Counted from the first letter of the stretch, positions 1-5,669 are shown. The stretch: DNA of 5,786 bases from Bacillota bacterium (GCA_023459915.1 JAEWSN010000072.1:1-5786), one strand, 5' to 3'. Numbers and translations are program-made. Notes: generated from the letters alone by a model not told the origin.

Positions 1-5
1 TAGAC

Positions 6-953
6 ATGGTGTTGCCCGCGCCGGCGGACAGCCCCGTCCACTTCCCCGCGCTCCCGAACGGGTTGCTGTATCGTGAAAAAATTCAATCCGGCGGCGTGGA
101 GGGGTTGGCGCTGTTCATCATCCGGGATGGAGAACCGCTTGGGCGTGGAGAGCTCCAGCAGGCTGCGGAAAGCGTGCAGCTTGCGGTCAGCCTGTGGAGC
201 CAGCAGCATGAACGAACCGCCATCGCCGAGCTGGTCAAGGCCATCATGCAGGATGAACCGTTGAAGATGCGCAGGCTGGCCGATCTGTTCCGCATCGACA
301 TCGCCTCGGTCCATGTCATGTGGATCTATGCGGGCGCGACCTTCACCACCGCGCAGGCGGAAACAGCGTCCCGTTTCGCCGGCCGGTTCTGCCGCACCGC
401 CTTCGCCGATGTTTATGATGATTGCCTGGTGCTGTTCATGGATGGCCCCACCAATGCCGGCGACGCCCATCTGCTCGCGGAAACACTGTCGGAGCAACTG
501 CCCGAATCTGCACTCCGGTCTGTTTTTCAAGGGCTGACCAGCACGGCTTCCGTTCGTGACGCGTTTCTCGCCAGCCGCCGGTTTCTGCAGGACGCGATGC
601 GCATCCTGCCTGACAGGCGTCACTATCAGGGCAACGACCTCCTCTTCTCCGGCCAGTGCCGCCAGCGCGTGGCCGCCGGAGAGGCCGCGGTTACGGAGGC
701 GCTCTCCCCTTTGCTCACACTGCGGCACAAGCGGGACAATGAAGCGCTGATTCATACCCTGTCCGTGTTTCTGCTCGACGAGAACGGCAGCATTCCTGGC
801 ACTGCCGAACGGTTGTTCCTGCACAAAAACACGGTCAAATACCGCCTGCGCAGCATGTCTGACTGTTTTGGATTCCCTGTCGGCCAAATGCCCGCCTCCG
901 TACCGCTGTATGAGGCCGTCGCCGTTCGCAGGCTGCTGGCATCGGACGCCTGA
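6..953 (+). CDS. PucR/CdaR-family transcriptional regulator, probably 5'-truncated by window edge
   Basis: A cytoplasmic DNA-binding regulator, probably controlling the transporter and hydantoinase-type genes that follow on the same strand. The last ~65 residues (about 248-312) match the PucR C-terminal helix-turn-helix: a TAERLFLHKNTVKYRL motif at about 266-281 with the family's TAxxLxxHxNTxxYRL pattern, followed by a closing helix ending in RRLL. Residues ~100-210 look like the degenerate GGDEF-like domain that precedes this HTH in CdaR/PucR proteins. The first ~80 residues resemble the end of an N-terminal sensory domain. The frame is open upstream of the first ATG to the window edge (codon GAC at 3-5) and no ribosome binding site can be seen, so the true start probably lies outside; full-length relatives are usually 400-550 residues. 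Family members are often activators of purine, allantoin or sugar-acid catabolism. The ligand is unknown here. Family assignment is firm, target inference moderate. Confidence 0.85.
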   Translation: MVLPAPADSPVHFPALPNGLLYREKIQSGGVEGLALFIIRDGEPLGRGELQQAAESVQLAVSLWSQQHERTAIAELVKAIMQDEPLKMRRLADLFRIDIASVHVMWIYAGATFTTAQAETASRFAGRFCRTAFADVYDDCLVLFMDGPTNAGDAHLLAETLSEQLPESALRSVFQGLTSTASVRDAFLASRRFLQDAMRILPDRRHYQGNDLLFSGQCRQRVAAGEAAVTEALSPLLTLRHKRDNEALIHTLSVFLLDENGSIPGTAERLFLHKNTVKYRLRSMSDCFGFPVGQMPASVPLYEAVAVRRLLASDA

Positions 954-959
954 ACTGTT

Positions 960-977
960 TTTGTTCAATTGGACAAA
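960..977. promoter_or_regulatory. 18-bp palindrome, candidate operator
   Basis: TTTGTTCAATTGGACAAA is an inverted repeat centred between 968 and 969 with only one non-complementary pair (T965/G972). It starts 7 bp after the regulator stop codon and lies about 120 bp upstream of the permease start. Size, symmetry and position fit a dimeric regulator's binding site, possibly that of the PucR-type protein encoded just upstream; this link is inference. A perfect TTGACA (978-983) abuts its right edge, but no -10 element is visible at the right distance from that hexamer. Confidence 0.35.
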
Positions 978-1007
978 TTGACACGTCCGCTTTTTTCGAT
1001 CGCGCCA

Positions 1008-1037
1008 AAGACGATCCGGATTGGTATTCTATACAAT
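1008..1037 (+). promoter_or_regulatory. Candidate weak promoter with overlapping dyad for the operon
   Basis: TACAAT (1032-1037) matches the -10 consensus at 5 of 6 positions. The best hexamer upstream, AAGACG (1008-1013) at 18-bp spacing, matches TTGACA at only 3 of 6, as expected if an activator is needed. A transcript starting near 1044 would have a leader of about 55 nt before the GTG start. The -10 overlaps an imperfect dyad, GTAT-TCT-ATAC (1024-1034), extended outward by ATTG on the left and AAT on the right, which resembles operators bound by GntR-type and other dimeric regulators. The promoter assignment is a reading by eye and remains tentative. Confidence 0.3.
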
Positions 1038-1083
1038 TTCGACAACCCGATGTGCCGGTCCGGGATTGGCACACCGCGATTCG

Positions 1084-1101
1084 AAAGGAGAAACGTCCGT
1101 G
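1084..1101 (+). promoter_or_regulatory. Ribosome binding site fixing the permease GTG start
   Basis: AAAGGAG (1084-1090) sits 8 nt before GTG at 1099-1101. This favours 1099 over an upstream in-frame TTG at 1021, which has no Shine-Dalgarno sequence and would add 26 residues (including the stretch SIRHRD-like basic/polar leader) not resembling an NCS1 N-terminus. Confidence 0.75.
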
Positions 1102-2025
1102 GAAGAAAAACGCAATGCCTTTGAAATCAAACCCGAGCAAAGACAGGGTTGGTTTTCCATCACCATGGTTTGGGCCGGTGCCATGATCTGTGTCACCTGC
1201 CTGATGGTAGGGGGCTTGCAGGGCTCCTTCCTCACGCTGGGACAGGCAGCCGTCGCCGTCGTCATCGGCTACGCGCTGGTCGCCATCTACATGCCCCTCA
1301 TCGGCATGCAGGGCTGTGATCTGGGGCTGCCCACCGCCATCCTGGCCGGCGCGTCCCTGGGACAGAAGGGCGGCAAATATGTCATCAGCTCCCTGCTGGC
1401 CATCGCCTGCGTCAGCTGGTTCGGCGTGCAGTCCGCGGTCTGCGGCATGTCCTTCAGCGCCATGTTCGCCACCATCTTCAATGTGCAGATTCCTGTCTGG
1501 CTGTCCATCCTGTTCTGGGGCGTCATCATGCTCATCACAGCCAGCTTCGGCTTCAAGGGCCTGAAGCTGCTCAACACCATCGCCGTCCCCCTGCTCATCA
1601 TCGTCTGTCTGTACGGGCTCATACTGGCCGTTGTCCGCAATGACGGCCTATCCCTGATCGCCGTGTATCATCCCGCGGTCAACATGGGCCTGGTTTTCGG
1701 CATCAACTACACCATCGCCACCTTCGCCCTTGGCGGCGTCATCGCGGGCGACTACTGCCGGTTTGCGAAAAGCCGCAAGGATGTCATCAAGAGTTCTTTC
1801 CTCGGGGTCATCCCCGCCGGATTCGTCATCATGATGATTGGGGCCATCCTGACCATCGTCACCGGCGGCACCTTCGCAAACTACTTCCCCGGCCTGGTTG
1901 CCGCGGCCCCATGGCTGAACATATCGTTCTTCGTCGGTCCCATCAACGGCATTGTCGTCTCACTGGTTCTCTACGCAATCATCGGCCGGCGCAAGGAAGT
2001 GGCCGAAGCGGCCATCGCCGCCTGA
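1099..2025 (+). CDS. NCS1-family permease (CodB/cytosine permease-like), internally shortened
   Basis: An inner-membrane transporter of the nucleobase-cation-symport-1 family, likely importing the cyclic amide or nucleobase-like substrate used by the following enzymes. The 308-residue product has a polar N-terminus and hydrophobic segments at about 20-41, 46-72, 93-123, 130-150, 152-178, 197-223 and 231-257. These follow the order of CodB helices 1-7, including the WFGVQ motif in helix 3 and the GDYCRF element after helix 6, the counterpart of CodB ADFVRF. After TGGTF (255-259) the protein jumps directly to ANYFPG and a last helix ending PINGIVVSLVLYAIIG, which corresponds to the CodB end of helix 11 and helix 12. 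Full-length relatives are about 420 residues, so roughly 110-120 residues covering helices 8-10 and most of 11 are absent with the frame kept. The sodium and substrate sites in this LeuT-like fold use parts of that missing region, so transport activity is doubtful. Start GTG is chosen on its ribosome binding site. The gap to the next gene is 93 nt. Confidence 0.85.
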   Translation: MEEKRNAFEIKPEQRQGWFSITMVWAGAMICVTCLMVGGLQGSFLTLGQAAVAVVIGYALVAIYMPLIGMQGCDLGLPTAILAGASLGQKGGKYVISSLLAIACVSWFGVQSAVCGMSFSAMFATIFNVQIPVWLSILFWGVIMLITASFGFKGLKLLNTIAVPLLIIVCLYGLILAVVRNDGLSLIAVYHPAVNMGLVFGINYTIATFALGGVIAGDYCRFAKSRKDVIKSSFLGVIPAGFVIMMIGAILTIVTGGTFANYFPGLVAAAPWLNISFFVGPINGIVVSLVLYAIIGRRKEVAEAAIAA

Positions 2026-2098
2026 ACCCACGCTTCAGGAAACACGAAATCCAGGCGACAAACATGCCCCATAAAACGAGACAAGCTTGCGACTGTAA

Positions 2099-2121
2099 GT
2101 TGAAAGGAGCATACTCCCTTG
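2099..2121 (+). promoter_or_regulatory. Translation-initiation leader with TTG start of the DUF917 gene
   Basis: AAAGGAG at 2103-2109 is 9 nt upstream of the TTG start (2119-2121). No ATG or GTG in the right frame gives the complete conserved N-terminus (RTIDIKEIEDIALGAALLGAGGGG), so the TTG start is well supported. The leader segment 2099-2119 has a near copy (18 of 21 positions) at 4848-4868 after the last gene of the operon. Confidence 0.65.
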
Positions 2122-3213
2122 CGTACTATCGACATCAAGGAAATTGAAGACATCGCGCTCGGCGCCGCACTGCTTGGCGCGGGCGGCGGGGGCGATCCCT
2201 ACATCGGCAAACTGGTTGCTATTGGTGCCGTCCGGGAATGCGGACCGGTCACCCTGCTCGACCCGGAGGAAGTGCCGGACGACGCCCTCATCGTTCCCAT
2301 CGCCATGATGGGCGCCCCCACCGTACTGGGCGAGAAGGCCGTCGGCGGAAACGAATACAAGACGCTGCACCGCATGGTCTCCCAGTTTTTCGGCAAGGAA
2401 ATTTACGCCTTCATGCCCATCGAGGCCGGCGGGGTCAACAGCATGCTGCCCATTGCGGCGGCGGCGCGGCTCGGGCTGCCACTGGTGGATGCGGACGGCA
2501 TGGGCCGGGCTTTCCCGGAATTGCAGATGGTCACCTTCACCATCGGCGGCATGCGGGCCACCCCCATGGCCCTGACCGATGAAAAGGGCAACAGCGTCAT
2601 CTTCGACACCATCACGAACAAATGGACGGAGGAGCTTGCGCGGGCCGTCACCATGAGCTGTGGCGGCAGCGTCTCTGTGTGCCTGTATGCGATGACCGGC
2701 AGCCAGCTCAAGGAATATGCCGTGAAAAACATCATCACCCGGTCGGAAAATCTCGGGCGGGCCATCCGAACCGTCAAGGAAGATGCCGACGGCAATCCCG
2801 AAGCTGCCTTTTTCCGCGCCACCGAGGGATTCCGCCTGTTCCGCGGTAAAATTGCGGACGTGCGGCGTGAAACGCGGGGCGCGTTCAACTTCGGCAAAGT
2901 GGTGCTCGAGGGCATCGGCGATTTTCGCGGCCGGCAGGCCGAAGTGGACTTCCAGAACGAGAACCTGACTGCCACAGTGGATGGCACGCTTGTCGCCACG
3001 GTACCGGATCTCATCTGCCTGGTGGATACCGAAACCTTCATTCCCGTCACCACCGACGCGCTCAAATACGGCAAGCGCGTGCTCGTGGTGGGGCTGAAAT
3101 GCTTCGAGATGTGGCGGACAGAGAAAGGCCTCGAACTGGTGGGGCCACGATATTTTGGCTGTGACACGGACTATGTGCCCGTGGAGGAACGCGCAAAGGA
3201 GGTGTCCCAATGA
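2119..3213 (+). CDS. DUF917 / S-methyl thiohydantoin desulfurase-family protein
   Basis: A soluble cytoplasmic protein of 364 residues, the normal length for the DUF917 family, which Pfam has renamed after S-methyl thiohydantoin desulfurase (from memory). Family hallmarks are visible in order: a glycine-rich LGAGGGGDPYIGK near residues 19-31; MPIEAGGVNS at about 99-108; the diagnostic DADGMGRAFPELQM at about 124-137; and the C-terminal domain with QNENLTA, VPDLICLVDTET, KYGKRVLVVGLKC and the closing GPRYFGCDTDYVPVEE. Members are usually encoded beside HyuA-like hydantoinase proteins, as here, where its stop overlaps the next start in ATGA. The family's characterised activity is on modified thiohydantoins derived from thio-histidine compounds. 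Whether this member acts on that or on another cyclic amide cannot be told from sequence. No frameshift or missing motif is seen. Confidence 0.88.
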   Translation: MRTIDIKEIEDIALGAALLGAGGGGDPYIGKLVAIGAVRECGPVTLLDPEEVPDDALIVPIAMMGAPTVLGEKAVGGNEYKTLHRMVSQFFGKEIYAFMPIEAGGVNSMLPIAAAARLGLPLVDADGMGRAFPELQMVTFTIGGMRATPMALTDEKGNSVIFDTITNKWTEELARAVTMSCGGSVSVCLYAMTGSQLKEYAVKNIITRSENLGRAIRTVKEDADGNPEAAFFRATEGFRLFRGKIADVRRETRGAFNFGKVVLEGIGDFRGRQAEVDFQNENLTATVDGTLVATVPDLICLVDTETFIPVTTDALKYGKRVLVVGLKCFEMWRTEKGLELVGPRYFGCDTDYVPVEERAKEVSQ

Positions 3214-4802
3214 AATACAGACTTGGCATTGACGTGGGCGGCACCAACACGGACGCGGTGCTCATCGACAGCCATCACGCGGTGGTGGCTGAAATCAAGA
3301 GTCCCACCTCCGACGAGATCTATGACGGCATCCTGCGCGCCATCCGGCATCTTCTCGACACCTCCGGCATCGCGCCCACCGACATCCGGCAGGCCATGCT
3401 CGGCACCACCCAGTGCACCAACGCCATTGTGGAGCGCAAGGGGCTTGAACCTGTCGCGCTGATTCGCATCGGCGCACCGGCAACCCTGGGCATCCCACCC
3501 ATGGTGGACTGGGCGGAAGACATCAAGGGCACCGTTGTGATGCAAACCATTCTCGGCGGCGGATTCGAGTACGACGGCAAGCTGCTGGCGGAACTTGACG
3601 AAGCCGCCGCCCGCACCTTCTTTGAACAGGCAAAGGACCGTGTGCGCGCCGTTGCCATCTCTTCGGTCTTTTCCACGGTCCGCAACGATCACGAGCTGCG
3701 GCTGGCCGATTTGTGCCGGGAAATCATGGGCGCGGACACGCATGTGTCCATCTCCAGCGAAATCGGCTCCATGGGGCTGGTGGAGCGTGAAAACGCCACC
3801 ATCCTCAACGCGGCGCTCCATCGTGTGGCGGAGCGTTTCACCGACGGGTTCGCCCGCTCCCTTTCAGAAATGGGCATCACGAAGGCCGACATCTATCTCT
3901 CGCAAAACGACGGCACCCTGATGACCATGGCGCAGGCACGGCTGTATCCCATTCTCACCATCGCGTGCGGGCCGACGAACTCCATCCGGGGCGCCAGCCA
4001 TCTCACCCGGCAGCAGGACGCGCTGGTCATCGATGTGGGCGGCACCACCACGGATCTCGGGGTTATCCAAAATGGCTTTCCGCGCGAATCCAGCATCGCC
4101 GCCACCATCGGCGGGGTCCGGACCAATTTCCGGATGCCGGACGTCCACACCATCGGGCTTGGTGGCGGCTCCATCGTAAGAACGCGCGAAGACGGATCGG
4201 TCACGGTCGGGCCGGACAGCGTGGGCTTCCGCATCACGGAAAAGGCGCTGGTCTTTGGCGGGGATACCCTGACGGCAACCGATATCGCGGTACGGCTGGG
4301 CATGTACGATCTGGGGGACGCCACCCTGGTGGCATCCATTCCGGAAACACTTGCAAAAAAAGCCATGCAGACCATCCAGTACCTGGTGGAGGATGCCATC
4401 GACGCGATGAAGGTCTCAAGCCAGGACGTGGATGTGGTGCTGGTGGGCGGCGGGTCCATCATCCTGCCGGAAACGCTGGACGGCGCGGCTTCTGTCCTGA
4501 AGCCGGAGCATTTCAGCACCGCCAACGCCATCGGCTCTGCCATCTCCAAGGTGAGCGGCACCTATGAAAAGCTGATGGATTTCGACAAAACGCCGAGAGA
4601 GGAAGCACTTGCCCTTGCACGGCAGGAGGCGGTGGAATTGGCGGTGGCCGCCGGCGCCGTCCGTGACACCGTGGAAATCGTGGACGTGGAGGACGTGCCG
4701 CTGGCCTATTACCCAGGGCATACCAGCCGCGTGAAGGTCAAGGCGGCCGGGGATTTGGCGGATGAGGAGGCTTGTCCTGACAACCAGGAACAGGGGAAAT
4801 AG
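3210..4802 (+). CDS. HyuA-like hydantoinase/oxoprolinase family protein (short form)
   Basis: A cytoplasmic member of the hydantoinase A/oxoprolinase superfamily, which couples ATP hydrolysis to opening of five-membered cyclic amides such as hydantoins and 5-oxoproline. The 530-residue product begins with the Hydant_A_N phosphate loop LGIDVGGTNTDAVLID (about 4-19), then the hydantoinase A domain with a second phosphate-binding motif VIDVGGTTTDLGV (about 273-285), GLGGGSIV (about 316-323) and VGGGSIILPE (about 411-420), typical of actin-like ATPase folds. It is shorter than the ~690-residue HyuA that pairs with HyuB, and no HyuB gene is present; the short type is usual next to DUF917 genes, suggesting the DUF917 protein is its partner. 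AAAGGAGG (3195-3202) precedes the ATG by 7 nt and the start overlaps the upstream stop by 4 nt, indicating translational coupling. The last six residues (NQEQGK) lie inside a 15-bp tandem repeat, so the C-terminal tail may vary between strains. Which ring it opens is not known. Confidence 0.88.
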   Translation: MKYRLGIDVGGTNTDAVLIDSHHAVVAEIKSPTSDEIYDGILRAIRHLLDTSGIAPTDIRQAMLGTTQCTNAIVERKGLEPVALIRIGAPATLGIPPMVDWAEDIKGTVVMQTILGGGFEYDGKLLAELDEAAARTFFEQAKDRVRAVAISSVFSTVRNDHELRLADLCREIMGADTHVSISSEIGSMGLVERENATILNAALHRVAERFTDGFARSLSEMGITKADIYLSQNDGTLMTMAQARLYPILTIACGPTNSIRGASHLTRQQDALVIDVGGTTTDLGVIQNGFPRESSIAATIGGVRTNFRMPDVHTIGLGGGSIVRTREDGSVTVGPDSVGFRITEKALVFGGDTLTATDIAVRLGMYDLGDATLVASIPETLAKKAMQTIQYLVEDAIDAMKVSSQDVDVVLVGGGSIILPETLDGAASVLKPEHFSTANAIGSAISKVSGTYEKLMDFDKTPREEALALARQEAVELAVAAGAVRDTVEIVDVEDVPLAYYPGHTSRVKVKAAGDLADEEACPDNQEQGK

Positions 4803-4860
4803 GCTCAGGAGAAATAGGCTCAGGAGAAATAGGTTCAGGACAATAAGGTTCAAAGGAGCA
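4786..4860 (+). repeat. Degenerate 15-bp tandem repeat spanning the hyuA stop codon
   Basis: About five 15-bp units start at 4786, 4801, 4816, 4831 and 4846. The second and third units are identical (AGGCTCAGGAGAAAT); the first differs at 3 positions, the fourth at 4, and the last diverges after AGGTTCA. Because the period is a multiple of three, the hyuA stop codon TAG (4800-4802) recurs in frame at 4815-4817 and 4830-4832. Each complete unit carries a CAGGAG-like Shine-Dalgarno core. It looks like slippage amplification of the 3' end of hyuA. Confidence 0.85.
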
Positions 4861-4868
4861 TGCTTCCT
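4848..4868 (+). repeat. Near copy of the DUF917 gene's translation-initiation leader
   Basis: This 21-nt stretch matches 2099-2119 at 18 positions, including GTT, AAAGGAGCAT, CT and CC in register. At 2099-2119 it supplies the ribosome binding site of the DUF917 gene; here it follows the last gene of the operon and no convincing gene starts after it. It may be the remnant of a lost downstream gene or part of a repeat-driven rearrangement. Only the similarity is directly seen. Confidence 0.55.
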
Positions 4869-4912
4869 GCATCAAAACAGGAACAGAGATCTTTGCCGGC
4901 GCTCAATGAAAG

Positions 4913-4955
4913 AAAACGCGCAGCCAAATCACAATGGATTGGCTGCGCGTTTTTT
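4913..4955. terminator. Rho-independent terminator, probably bidirectional
   Basis: A perfect 11-bp GC-rich stem (CGCGCAGCCAA at 4917-4927 with TTGGCTGCGCG at 4939-4949) encloses an 11-nt loop and is followed by six T (4950-4955). The left arm is preceded by AAAA (4913-4916), so read from the other strand the stem is followed by TTTT. It lies 110 nt after the hyuA stop and 26 nt beyond the stop of the converging zinc-finger gene, and can end transcripts from both sides. Confidence 0.93.
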
Positions 4956-4980
4956 GTCCCGCTGAAATGGGCATCTCCGC

Positions 4981-5211
4981 TCAAGCGGCATTCTCGGAGT
5001 AATGAACCACTGCAAATTCAGTCATTCCCTGTTTCAATGCGTCAACGATTCTTTCAATATTTCTGGCCACTTCCGTACTGTATGAAACCTCCCCACATTG
5101 GGTACATACCTGGGAAGGCACATCCCTGATGACAATGATGCTGTGACCAATTTCTGTCATAAAGGTGCTTGTCGCATCGACATATCGGCCTTTGCAAAGA
5201 AAACAATTCAT
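4981..5211 (-). CDS. YgiT-type (MqsA-like) zinc-finger protein, likely antitoxin
   Basis: A 76-residue cytoplasmic protein with two CxxC pairs (C3, C6 and C36, C39) spaced as in the YgiT/MqsA N-terminal zinc domain; the second reads VCTQCGE, followed by a short predicted helix (about 45-62, containing RNIERIVDALKQG). Known MqsA is about 131 residues with a C-terminal HTH for DNA binding; that half is absent here, so this is the solo zinc-finger form commonly encoded with DUF4258 proteins. The ATG (5211-5209) overlaps the upstream gene's TGA in an ATGA junction, and AGGAAGGTGA lies about 10 nt upstream on this strand, inside the end of the partner gene. The role as antitoxin binding and neutralising the DUF4258 protein is inferred from family and gene pairing. 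It converges on the hydantoinase operon with a shared terminator. Confidence 0.85.
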   Translation of the reverse strand: MNCFLCKGRYVDATSTFMTEIGHSIIVIRDVPSQVCTQCGEVSYSTEVARNIERIVDALKQGMTEFAVVHYSENAA

Positions 5212-5525
5212 GTTTCAATCACCTTCCTTTGTCTGAATCCACTGTTCCATTCCGTTTCATTCGGAATATAAGCGGTGATGAGCCACAATTCCGTATCGCT
5301 GACACCACAAACCACGTGAAGTGGTTGATTGTCTTTGGCTGTATGGAGCAACAGGCAACTTGGAAACGGAAAGTCACGAGGATACTCCTCAATGATCTCC
5401 CCCTCCATGATCGCACGGAGAACCTCCTCGGTGCGTATCCCCCGCTGAACAAGTCTTGTCACAACGTGATTGGTCCATCTGACGAAACCATTGGCACATA
5501 GAGCCTGTAGTCTGCACAGTTCCAC
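5208..5525 (-). CDS. DUF4258 domain protein, likely toxin of a toxin-antitoxin-like pair
   Basis: A 105-residue protein matching DUF4258 over nearly its full length: WTNHVVTRLVQRGI (about 17-30, the H-x3-R-x3-RGI pattern), AIMEGEIIEEYP (about 38-49), FPSCLLL, PLHVVCGV and LWLITAYIP. DUF4258 proteins resemble RelE/BrnT-type small toxins and are repeatedly found paired with YgiT-type zinc-finger proteins; toxicity of this particular one is an inference. Toxin-first order matches MqsRA-like modules. The start is GTG (5525-5523), with a modest AGGTG on the same strand a few bases upstream (complement of 5528-5532); it gives the family's usual length. Base composition is distinctly lower in GC than the operon to the left, suggesting separate acquisition. 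Confidence 0.85.
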   Translation of the reverse strand: MELCRLQALCANGFVRWTNHVVTRLVQRGIRTEEVLRAIMEGEIIEEYPRDFPFPSCLLLHTAKDNQPLHVVCGVSDTELWLITAYIPNETEWNSGFRQRKVIET

Positions 5526-5575
5526 CTTTGTTCACCTGTTCATTCCAAAACAAATGATTCCTGTCGCCATCCACC

Positions 5576-5631
5576 TTGAGCATAACAAAAGGCCGCACCT
5601 TTCACAAGGTACGGTCTTTCGTTATGCTCAA
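5576..5631. repeat. Long inverted repeat (26-bp arms, 4-nt loop)
   Basis: Arms 5576-5601 and 5606-5631 flank the loop TCAC. Only two pairs are mismatched and one is G-T. The inner part (AAAAGGCCGCACC, then GGTACGGTCTTT) has the A-rich and T-rich flanks of a bidirectional terminator, and the outer part adds TTGAGCATAAC paired with GTTATGCTCAA. It may act as a terminator, as a promoter-bearing element (see the promoter entry) or be a palindromic repeat element. Confidence 0.85.
5579..5607 (-). promoter_or_regulatory. Candidate promoter for the DUF4258/YgiT operon inside the inverted repeat
   Basis: On the minus strand TTGTGA (complement of 5602-5607) and TATGCT (complement of 5579-5584) are spaced by exactly 17 bp, matching -35 and -10 consensus at 4 of 6 positions each. 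A start near 5572 would give a leader of about 45-50 nt before the GTG at 5525. The -10 lies in one arm and the -35 spans the loop of the palindrome, so hairpin extrusion or a bound protein could affect its use. Confidence 0.4.
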
Positions 5632-5653
5632 CAACGACTGAATCGCTCAATTC
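5625..5653 (+). repeat. Imperfect ~29-bp direct repeat, copy 1
   Basis: TGCTCAAC-AAC-CTGAA-CGCTCA-TTC elements occur in the same order here and at 5749-5779, with a handful of substitutions and one or two single-base insertions. This copy begins within the right arm of the 5576-5631 inverted repeat. Confidence 0.6.
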
Positions 5654-5669
5654 ACACCTGCGTGAATTG
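5648..5669. repeat. Short inverted repeat
   Basis: CAATTCAC (5648-5655) and GTGAATTG (5662-5669) form a perfect 8-bp stem around ACCTGC. There is no T-run, so it is not a typical terminator; it could be a protein-binding site. Confidence 0.5.

Noticed and set aside
971..996. Possible terminator after the regulator gene (GGAC...GTCC then a T-run at 991-996)
   Set aside because: The stem is only four base pairs with a 10-nt loop, too weak to call.
978..1006. Perfect -35 hexamer TTGACA at 978-983
   Set aside because: At 16-18 bp spacing the sequence is GC-rich (CGCGCC region) with no -10-like hexamer, so it is not called as a promoter on its own.
1064..1082. TTGGCAC resembling a sigma-54 -24 element upstream of the permease
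   Set aside because: The -12 element (TTGC) is absent at the required distance, and the start would fall too near the ribosome binding site.
2035..3210. A 391-codon open frame on the minus strand opposite the DUF917 gene
   Set aside because: It mirrors the DUF917 gene, which has clear family motifs and a ribosome binding site. The antisense translation is rich in H, G and R as expected from complement codons of GC-rich DNA, and matches nothing I recognise.
3171..4853. Several long minus-strand and alternative-frame open frames across hyuA, including one running through the 15-bp repeat
   Set aside because: They are by-products of high GC content in hyuA; no ribosome binding sites or family motifs, and the leucine/phenylalanine-rich stretch comes only from the repeat read backwards.
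4860..5129. Plus-strand open frame starting with ATG right after AAAGGAG at the end of the repeat
   Set aside because: The ATG is only 1 nt from the Shine-Dalgarno sequence, the frame runs through the terminator hairpin and then antisense to the zinc-finger gene, and the product shows no family features.
5246..5266. Inverted repeat ATTCCG...CGGAAT
   Set aside because: It lies within the conserved DUF4258 coding region and is short; coding constraint explains it adequately.
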